Below, piece after piece: positions 57,715-64,000 of a stretch of 64,000 bases of DNA (its first letter is position 1; every line of letters starts with the position of its first letter). The notes beneath the pieces are model-generated. The model had not been told where the DNA came from. It was given only the letters and a program-made list of their open reading frames with translations, and ran no database searches. Position numbers and translations under genes: made by a program. The stretch is from Flavobacterium profundi. GTDB lineage: Bacteria; Bacteroidota; Bacteroidia; Flavobacteriales; Flavobacteriaceae. The stretch covers positions 372,001 through 436,000 of the forward strand of contig NZ_VDCZ01000002.1 of NCBI RefSeq assembly GCF_006491645.1, given 5' to 3'.

Positions 57715-58214
57715 TTTTTATCTAAGAAAAGACTAATTCTTTTATAATTTGTAATCAAAATTAATCCTAAAACTAAATTGATAATGGCAGTACTAAAACT
57801 AAAATAATTTACTTCATTACCCATAATTCCATGATTTGAAACTTTCATTTTAAAAATAGTAATAATTTCGAATAGAAAATTGGGAAAATAATCAATCAAT
57901 AAAAAGCCGCCAATAAGTATAATGGCTAATTTTAAAATTTGTTCGTTAGAAAAATTACCCAAAACAATAGTATCGGTATCAAAGCCCTTGTCTAACTCTA
58001 ATTTATCAATGATATAATCTGCTTTAAATAGTAATAAATAGAACAATACTAATAATAAAATTACAGAACCAACTATTATAAGTTGAATCCAACTTTCATC
58101 TCTATACACAAAAACATTAGTTATATTTTGAGGAATAAAAGTAAATAACGTAATTATTAACGAATACAATCCAAAAATTTTAATTAGCAATCTAAAAAAA
58201 TCTCTTTTTGTCAT
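57711..58214 (-). CDS. Hypothetical membrane protein
   Basis: 167 residues with four likely membrane segments (about 9-27, 42-64, 92-116 and 138-156) and a basic C-terminus. I recognise no family. It is translationally coupled on both sides: TAATG overlap with pyrF upstream and ATGA overlap with the BtuF-like gene downstream. That makes a three-gene operon, but gives no direct function. Confidence 0.72.
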   Translation of the reverse strand: MTKRDFFRLLIKIFGLYSLIITLFTFIPQNITNVFVYRDESWIQLIIVGSVILLLVLFYLLLFKADYIIDKLELDKGFDTDTIVLGNFSNEQILKLAIILIGGFLLIDYFPNFLFEIITIFKMKVSNHGIMGNEVNYFSFSTAIINLVLGLILITNYKRISLFLDKK

Positions 58215-59035
58215 TATTTTTTATGTAATAGAATTGTTTCCATTTCTTGTTGTAATTTCAATGCTTCTGCTCTTGCTTTTTCGGCAAAATCTTCTTGATT
58301 GGACGCATAAATAATTCCTCTGGAAGAATTAATTAATAATCCGACATTATCATTCATTCCATATTTACAAACTTCAGACAAACTTCCGCCTTGTGCGCCT
58401 ACACCAGGAACTAAAAGGAAATTTTCTGGTACAATTTTTCTGATTTCAGTAAAATATTCAGCTTTTGTAGCTCCCACCACATACATTAAGTTTTCAGCAT
58501 TTTTCCAATTTTTGGAGGTTTCCAATACTTGCTTGTAGAATTCTTTATCTTTTACTTGCAACGTTTGAAAATCAAAAGCGCCTTCATTGGAAGTTAAAGC
58601 TAACATAATCGTGTGTTTTCCTTCAAACGCTAAAAACGGTTCTACAGAATCTTTTCCCATATAGGGTGCCACTGTAACACTATCAAATGCTAAATCTTCG
58701 AAAAAGGCTTTGGCATACATTGATGACGTATTCCCAATATCTCCTCTTTTAGCATCGGCTATCGTAAAAATTTCAGGATAGTTATCATTGAGGTATTGTA
58801 TGGTTTTTTGCAAAGATTGCCATCCTTTTATTCCATAAGCTTCGTAGAAAGCAGTATTCGGTTTATACGAAACACATACATCATGTGTGGCATCTATAAT
58901 GGCCTTATTAAATTCAAAAATAGGATCTTCTTTTTCTAATAAAAATGCAGGGATTTTGTTGAGATCAACATCCAAACCAATACATAAAAAAGATTTTTTG
59001 GTTTGAATTTGATGCACAAGTTGTGTTGTTGTCAT
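58214..59035 (-). CDS. pyrF: Orotidine-5'-phosphate decarboxylase
   Basis: 273 residues, the longer type 2 class. The phosphate-binding and catalytic segments are [15 protein letters not shown], the catalytic [18 protein letters not shown] with its D-x-K-R-x-D pattern, and [11 protein letters not shown]. It makes UMP from OMP, the last step of de novo pyrimidine synthesis. It is the first gene of an operon with the two genes after it. A -7 box lies 23 bases upstream. Confidence 0.96.
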   Translation of the reverse strand: MTTTQLVHQIQTKKSFLCIGLDVDLNKIPAFLLEKEDPIFEFNKAIIDATHDVCVSYKPNTAFYEAYGIKGWQSLQKTIQYLNDNYPEIFTIADAKRGDIGNTSSMYAKAFFEDLAFDSVTVAPYMGKDSVEPFLAFEGKHTIMLALTSNEGAFDFQTLQVKDKEFYKQVLETSKNWKNAENLMYVVGATKAEYFTEIRKIVPENFLLVPGVGAQGGSLSEVCKYGMNDNVGLLINSSRGIIYASNQEDFAEKARAEALKLQQEMETILLHKK

Positions 59036-59057
59036 GTAAAAAAAATTGTTGTTGTTG

Positions 59058-59065
59058 CAAATCTA
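59058..59065 (-). promoter_or_regulatory. Probable pyrF promoter -7 box (TAGATTTG)
   Basis: The minus-strand TAGATTTG fits TAnnTTTG about 23 bases before the pyrF ATG. Confidence 0.55.
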
Positions 59066-59142
59066 CAAAGTTTAACGCATTAAAATAAATATTGTATAAA
59101 TATCTATTGAAATTATATAAGTAAGAATAGGGCTACTCGCAA

Positions 59143-59150
59143 TAGATTTG
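59143..59150 (+). promoter_or_regulatory. -7 box match (TAGATTTG) before the small orphan frame
   Basis: TAGATTTG, the same octamer as at the pyrF promoter, lies 21 bases before the ATG at 59171 in the divergent direction. Confidence 0.45.
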
Positions 59151-59170
59151 TACTATAAATATAAAACGTT

Positions 59171-59437
59171 ATGAAAACGCTAGTATTATTCAATCGATTA
59201 TGTGTACGTACTTTTTGCATCTTGGTAGCAACCTGTACGAATGACCTAGTAATTCACGCCAAACAAGTGAATTATTTTGAAATGTTTTTACTTTCTTTTG
59301 TAGTAGAATGCAAAAGAAGCATTCAAGTGAGTACATCTTACCATACTATGCTACAAAAATTATCAAAAACGAATACTTCCTTTGATTGGTTAAAATGGAA
59401 TAAATTTTCAAATCCATTAACTCCCAATAACGCTTAA
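59171..59437 (+). CDS. Possible small orphan protein
   Basis: 88 residues from an ATG 21 bases after a good -7 box. It fills a gap where no other gene lies, opposite in direction to both neighbours. It has five cysteines (three in the first 22 residues) and no clear membrane segment. I recognise no family. Two inverted repeats occur inside it (TAATTCAC with GTGAATTA near 59250-59275, and CTTTTG with CAAAAG near 59295-59317), so the region could instead be a structured RNA. The coding call is weak. Confidence 0.35.
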   Translation: MKTLVLFNRLCVRTFCILVATCTNDLVIHAKQVNYFEMFLLSFVVECKRSIQVSTSYHTMLQKLSKTNTSFDWLKWNKFSNPLTPNNA

Positions 59438-59457
59438 TACATAAGATGACTTAAGTT

Positions 59458-60093
59458 TTAAACTAAGTTCACTTCAATTACTTCTTTAGGTGTGAGTACA
59501 TAAACTTTATCGTTTGGTGTAGGTTTTAGGGTATAATTACCCGTAAATTCCCCAAAAGCAGGCAATATGAGTTGGTTTGGTTTCCTAAAATAACAGGGGA
59601 TTTTTAAATATTGCTTTCCAAGTCCAGTCAGCACTACTCTTGGATGAATGTGACCACAGAAATTAAAACTAGTCTCAGTTGCAACTGGATGATGTGTTAA
59701 AAGAAAATCATCTATTTGTAAACTCTCCAAAACCTCAACATGAAGATTTTCATAATGGTGTTTGGCAACAATGTCGTGATTTCCTTCGATTAAAATAATT
59801 TTTTGTGATATGGATTGGATCCAATTATCAAAATAATGCCATTCACTATTTAAGGTACTATGAAACAAATCTCCTAGGAAAATAATTTTTTGAGGTTGGT
59901 ATACATCCAATAACTCATTTAATTTTTCAAAATTTTTGGGAATAGCCGAATTAGGAATGGCCAATCCATTTTTTCTAAAATGCGATATTTTTCCCAAATG
60001 CAAATCCGAAATTAACAAAATATTCTTATCCTTCCAATACAAACTACCAAAAGGATGCAGCATAAAAACTTGTTTCTTAATTGTAATATTCAT
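59458..60093 (-). CDS. pdeM: Ligase-associated DNA damage response endonuclease PdeM
   Basis: 211 residues. Calcineurin-type metallophosphoesterase motifs are all present: ISDLHLGK, FLGDLFHS, IEGNHD, LTHHP and FCGHIHPR. The family PdeM accompanies the ATP-dependent ligase and Lhr-like helicase in a bacterial repair operon, which is exactly the arrangement here: the helicase gene ends 14 bp upstream. An Mre11-like nuclease role at DNA ends is the usual proposal. Confidence 0.92.
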   Translation of the reverse strand: MNITIKKQVFMLHPFGSLYWKDKNILLISDLHLGKISHFRKNGLAIPNSAIPKNFEKLNELLDVYQPQKIIFLGDLFHSTLNSEWHYFDNWIQSISQKIILIEGNHDIVAKHHYENLHVEVLESLQIDDFLLTHHPVATETSFNFCGHIHPRVVLTGLGKQYLKIPCYFRKPNQLILPAFGEFTGNYTLKPTPNDKVYVLTPKEVIEVNLV

Positions 60094-60107
60094 AAAAGCA
60101 TTTCCTA

Positions 60108-62570
60108 TTAAACTTTTAAATAACTCGCTGTCATTTTTGCGATACGTTCCGCTAAAGTTTCACTTGATAATTTTTCTCTCAATCGATCTGTAATTATAGG
60201 AAAACTGAAAGGTGTTGGCTTTTCACATCTTTTAACCACTATTTCCTGATTATTAATCCTCTCCAAAGCTTGTATTAATCTTCCTTCTTCCAATTGATGT
60301 TCGAAGGTTTCAATATACGCTTGTCTCAACAACAAATTATCGGGTTCATAATCTCTAAAAACTTCAAATAACAATTGAGAACCACTTTGTAAATGTTTGG
60401 TTTTTACAGGTTGTCCAGGTCTTCCTGTAAATACTAAACCTGCAATAACTGCAATATCTCTAAATTTTCGTCTCGCCATTTCGGTAGCATTCAAACTACT
60501 TTGTAAATCGTCATGCAAATGAGAAGTACTCAATAAATTATTATCAAATAGTGCTTCTAAATCCAGTATTTGATCGGAAAGCAATTCAAATCCGTAATCA
60601 TTATAGGCTAACGAAAAAGATATTGGCGACAATAAACTGATTCGATAGGATAAAAGACTGGCTAAAGCTTCATGAACGAACCGACCTTCAAACGGATAAA
60701 AAATCGTATGATATCCTTCTCTTGTTTTAAAAGATTCAATGAGGAGCTGATTGTCATTGGGTATGATACTTTCTTTTTGCTGTCTTTCAAAAACAGGTTG
60801 TAATGCCTTCAATTCAGGAGTTAACAACTCTTGATTCACTTTGTATAATTCTTGTCGGAGTAATTCACTCATTTGAGCAGAAAAAGTCATTCTACCACCC
60901 ATCCAACTCACCGATTTCGATTCTTTTTTTCCATTGGCCAATTTCACTAAAACAATCATGTTTTTTATAGAATGAAATTCTAGTTTTCTACCTGCAAATA
61001 TAAAAGTATCTCCCCTTTGCAACTTAGAGGCAAACCATTCTTCTATAGAACCAATATAACCACCACTTAAAAATTTAACGTTCAAGACCGCATCACTAAC
61101 AATCGTTCCTATTTGCATACGATGTTGTATGGCGATTCGCTTATTATTAATTTTAAACAAACCGTTTGCTTCTATTTCTACTTTTTTGAATTCATCATAA
61201 GCTTGCAAACTTTGACTTCCTTTGGTTATAAAATTTAAAACCCATAGCCATTCTGCATCAGAAATATTTTGATAACAAAATGTTTGTTTTATCTCTTTGA
61301 AAATTTCATTGGGATAAAATCCGTCCGCAACTGCTAATGTATTTAAATATTGAATTAAAACATCATAACAATTTAAATAGGGAATTCTGTCTTCTACAAT
61401 AGTTTCCGCAGCCGCCTTTTTTAAAGCAGATGCTTCAATTAATTCCATAGCATGAGTGGCTAAAAAATAAATAACACTTTCTTTTCCTGGTTGGTGACCA
61501 CTTCTACCTGCTCTTTGTAAAAATCGTGCGACTCCTTTTGGTCCACCTACTTGAATAATGGTTTCAACTGGAGCAAAGTCAACTCCTAAATCCAAACTAG
61601 AAGTACAGACTACCAACTTTAATTCTTCATTTTTAATAGCATTTTCTACCCAAATTCGGGTTTCTTTGGCAATACTTCCATGATGCATGGCAATTTCACC
61701 TGCAAATTCTGGATAATGATCTAATAGGGTTTGAAACCAGATTTCGCATTGCGAACGTGTATTGGTAAAAAGTAAGGTTGTTTTACTTTTACGAATGATT
61801 TGCACCACCTCATCTAATAAATGCAACCCCATATGACCTCTCCAAGGATAAGTTTCCATCTTTTTTGGAAGTATGGATTTAACGGTTATTTTTTTCGGAA
61901 GATTTGCTTTAATTAAAACAGAATTTTTAAAAGCATCCGTTTCTTTTCCAAGTAACACTTCTTGTGCCAATTCTAAGTTGCCAATGGTTGCCGAAATCCC
62001 CCAAATTCGCATATCCTGAGTAATTGATTTTAATCTTGATAAAGCCAGTTCCATTTGAACTCCTCTTTTGCTTCCTAATAATTCATGCCATTCATCAATA
62101 ACAATAGCAGTACATTTCGCAAAAGTTTGAGCATAGTTTTTGGATCCTAATAACAATTGCAAGCTTTCAGGAGTTGTAATTAATAAATCTGGCATTTTAT
62201 TTTTCTGTTGGGTTCTTTCTGTTGTTGAAGTGTCACCTGTACGAATCCCAACTGTCATTGGAACACCTAAATCGGTAATAACACGTTCAGCAGCTTGTTT
62301 GATTTCTGTGGAAAGTGCTCGTAAAGGTGTAATCCAAATGGCTTTTAATCCAGATTGTTTTTTTATTTTTCCTTCATCAACTTGCTTTATATAATTTAAA
62401 ATAATAGGAAACCATAGTGCATAGGTTTTTCCACTGCCTGTAGGCGCATTCAAAAGACCATTTTTACCTTGTAAGAACGCTTTCCATGTTTGTTTTTGAA
62501 AAGCAAACGGTTTCCAGTTTTGTGCTTCAAACCAATTTTCAGCAATTTGATATAAGGCTGCTCTATTCAT
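60108..62570 (-). CDS. Ligase-associated DEXH-box helicase (Lhr-like)
   Basis: 820 residues. Superfamily 2 motifs appear in order: Q-like motif, motif I APTGSGKT (about 40-47), motif II DEWH, motif III SAT, TNTRSQCE, motif V/VI with GGPKGVARFLQRAGRSGH. The second half (about 430-815) is the Lhr winged-helix and accessory region (GSIEEWFASKLQRGDTFIFAGR). It belongs to the ligase-associated DNA damage response helicases. It lies three bases from the ligase gene and 14 from pdeM. Confidence 0.94.
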   Translation of the reverse strand: MNRAALYQIAENWFEAQNWKPFAFQKQTWKAFLQGKNGLLNAPTGSGKTYALWFPIILNYIKQVDEGKIKKQSGLKAIWITPLRALSTEIKQAAERVITDLGVPMTVGIRTGDTSTTERTQQKNKMPDLLITTPESLQLLLGSKNYAQTFAKCTAIVIDEWHELLGSKRGVQMELALSRLKSITQDMRIWGISATIGNLELAQEVLLGKETDAFKNSVLIKANLPKKITVKSILPKKMETYPWRGHMGLHLLDEVVQIIRKSKTTLLFTNTRSQCEIWFQTLLDHYPEFAGEIAMHHGSIAKETRIWVENAIKNEELKLVVCTSSLDLGVDFAPVETIIQVGGPKGVARFLQRAGRSGHQPGKESVIYFLATHAMELIEASALKKAAAETIVEDRIPYLNCYDVLIQYLNTLAVADGFYPNEIFKEIKQTFCYQNISDAEWLWVLNFITKGSQSLQAYDEFKKVEIEANGLFKINNKRIAIQHRMQIGTIVSDAVLNVKFLSGGYIGSIEEWFASKLQRGDTFIFAGRKLEFHSIKNMIVLVKLANGKKESKSVSWMGGRMTFSAQMSELLRQELYKVNQELLTPELKALQPVFERQQKESIIPNDNQLLIESFKTREGYHTIFYPFEGRFVHEALASLLSYRISLLSPISFSLAYNDYGFELLSDQILDLEALFDNNLLSTSHLHDDLQSSLNATEMARRKFRDIAVIAGLVFTGRPGQPVKTKHLQSGSQLLFEVFRDYEPDNLLLRQAYIETFEHQLEEGRLIQALERINNQEIVVKRCEKPTPFSFPIITDRLREKLSSETLAERIAKMTASYLKV

Positions 62571-62573
62571 AAC

Positions 62574-64000
62574 TTAAATAATCATGTTTTTTAAATCTTC
62601 AATAGAATTTGCTTCTTCAATTTTCTTATCCTGACGCCATCTTAAAATTCTGGGAAAACGAGTAGCGATACCACTTTTATGTCTTTTTGAAAGTGCAATA
62701 CCTTCAAATCCAATTTCAAACACCAATTGAGGTGTAACACTTCTTACCGGTCCGAATTTATCAATCGTATTTTTTTTGATAAAATCATCTACTTTTCTAA
62801 ATTCAGCATCTGTTAGACCAGAATAGGCTTTAGCAAATGTGACCAATTCTTTTTCACCATGTTCATTTTCTTGCCAAAGTGCAAAGGTGTAATCGGTAAA
62901 AAGAGTACTTCTTCTTCCACTTCCTCTCATAGCATAGGTTAAAACCGCATCTATGGTTAACGGTTCTAATTTCCATTTCCACCAATCTCCTTTCTTTCTT
63001 CCTACTTGATACGTGGAATCTTTTCTTTTTAACATCAAACCTTCACTTCTTTTTTCTCGAGCTTGCATTCTTTCTGCAGTTACCTCATCCCAAGAGTTAA
63101 TTTTTATTCGTTCCGATAAATGAAATTGCAATTTTTTATTTTCAATTGTTTGATATAATTTCTCCAATACATCACGTCGGTATTCATAAGGATAATTTCT
63201 AAGATCTTTTCCTTCCCATTCTAATACATCATAGGCTTTTAAAATAACTGGTGTTTTCTTTAATACCGCATTTGATATTATTTTTCTACCGATGCGTGTT
63301 TGTAAATCATTGAAAGTTCCTATTTGATTGTTTGGAAAAGCTAAGATTTCAGCATCTATAACTGTCCCATTAGGAATTAAACCTATCAAATCATGGAATT
63401 CAGGATATTTATCGGTCACTAATTCTTCTCCTCTTGACCAAATAAAAATTTGGTCCTCTCTAAAAATAGTTTGAGAACGAATACCATCCCATTTATGTTC
63501 CATATACCAATCCTTTGGATCGCCCAAACTTTCAATTTCACCTTCTACAGGATAAGCCAAATAAAAAGGATATGGTTTTGAAATGTAGTCACTACTCTTT
63601 TCTGCAAGAATTAAATCATGAAAGGTAATGGTATTAGGGTTCCAATTTCCCATTAGCTTATACGCTAAAATGTTTTCATCTATCCCTTCCGCTTTGGATA
63701 AGGCTTTGGTCATTAATTTTTGACTGACTCCAATTCTGAAACTACCTGTAATTAATTTGGTAAATACAAAACGTTCGTAATAATTTAAAGCCAACCAATT
63801 TTCTTGTAAATAAGTTTTCTTTTCAGCTTCAGGTTTACTTTTTAAGGCTATAATTTCTTGTAGATAAGTTGTCAAACTTTTAGAAGAATTTGCTTCATTA
63901 GTAGGTATAATTAAAGCAATGGTTTCAGCTAAATCACCCACAATATGATAACTTTCTTCAAACAACCACATGGGAATATTAGCCAGTTCATTTGCCCATA
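62574..64000 (-). CDS. ATP-dependent DNA ligase, 5' end cut by window edge
   Basis: The frame stays open through the ATG at 63971 to the right edge, reading WANELANIP before MWLFEESYHIVGD. Homologues have 40-60 residues more at the N-terminus, so the true start lies outside. The helical DNA-binding domain is followed by the adenylation domain with the nucleophile lysine in EHKWDGIRS (codon near 63492), then EGLMLKR and WKWKLEP, and an OB-fold domain. It seals nicks using ATP. It is the first visible gene of the operon with the helicase and PdeM. Confidence 0.94.
   Translation of the reverse strand, partial: WANELANIPMWLFEESYHIVGDLAETIALIIPTNEANSSKSLTTYLQEIIALKSKPEAEKKTYLQENWLALNYYERFVFTKLITGSFRIGVSQKLMTKALSKAEGIDENILAYKLMGNWNPNTITFHDLILAEKSSDYISKPYPFYLAYPVEGEIESLGDPKDWYMEHKWDGIRSQTIFREDQIFIWSRGEELVTDKYPEFHDLIGLIPNGTVIDAEILAFPNNQIGTFNDLQTRIGRKIISNAVLKKTPVILKAYDVLEWEGKDLRNYPYEYRRDVLEKLYQTIENKKLQFHLSERIKINSWDEVTAERMQAREKRSEGLMLKRKDSTYQVGRKKGDWWKWKLEPLTIDAVLTYAMRGSGRRSTLFTDYTFALWQENEHGEKELVTFAKAYSGLTDAEFRKVDDFIKKNTIDKFGPVRSVTPQLVFEIGFEGIALSKRHKSGIATRFPRILRWRQDKKIEEANSIEDLKNMII

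Overview
The window is a stretch of low-G+C chromosome from a member of the Flavobacteriaceae, most like Flavobacterium. Four things point there: type IX secretion sorting domains (types A and B) with a PorP/SprF-like partner, glutamine synthetase of the large type III class, start regions without Shine-Dalgarno sequences but with many TAnnTTTG -7 boxes, and housekeeping proteins (LysA, MnmA, PurM, LptD-like, fused IcmF) of typical flavobacterial form. I see no rRNA, tRNA, phage, insertion sequence, CRISPR array or plasmid gene. The gene on each edge is cut.

Layout. 1-4326 (minus) holds a Fe-S electron-transfer pair, an MCE/MlaD lipid-transport protein and a cell-wall amidase, divergent from an LptD-like barrel (4376-7123), RidA and a small membrane protein. 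7982-11859 holds sucC, lysA and a secreted protein. 12167-19727 is a long minus-strand run: PafA-type phosphatase, a small secreted protein, a nitronate monooxygenase-like enzyme, a T9SS-exported subtilase, a Na+/Ca2+ exchanger, mnmA and a MORN-repeat protein. 19892-25651 holds a FAS1 lipoprotein, proC, yidC and pyrG, with a structured intergenic element between the last two. 25950-31583 holds small genes, a 7-bp tandem repeat, a frameshifted lipoprotein gene, OsmC and two LysM proteins. 31690-38627 holds guaA, a PurM-like gene, an OmpA/lipoprotein pair, a GNAT enzyme and glutamine synthetase III. 38874-44615 (plus) is a cell-surface cassette: a type B T9SS substrate, its SprF-like partner and a PorE-like OmpA protein. 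44657-49544 holds small membrane/lipoproteins, a large T9SS-sorted protein and a PfpI-family protein. 49545-50082 has no normal gene and contains a 21-bp tandem array between two similar hairpins. 50083-64000 holds IcmF, another T9SS protein, a DUF4197 lipoprotein, a candidate small RNA, a pyrF operon and the DNA ligase/helicase/PdeM repair operon running off the right edge.

How the genes work together. Envelope building and surface export dominate: LptD-like, MlaD, amidase, LysM proteins, YidC, OmpA proteins and four T9SS cargo proteins with one dedicated SprF-like partner. Nucleotide synthesis (pyrG, pyrF, guaA, purM-like) and nitrogen assimilation (glutamine synthetase III) form a second theme. 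The ligase, Lhr-like helicase and PdeM form a known bacterial repair module.

Most of the window is ordinary core genome. The less usual signals lie between genes: the 21-bp array (49651-49881), a promoter-plus-terminator small RNA candidate (56799-56892), a hairpin element between pyrG and yidC, a poly-A tract that breaks a lipoprotein gene, an 11-copy heptamer abutting a TTG start codon, and inverted or direct repeats at the glutamine synthetase, surface-cassette and IcmF promoters.
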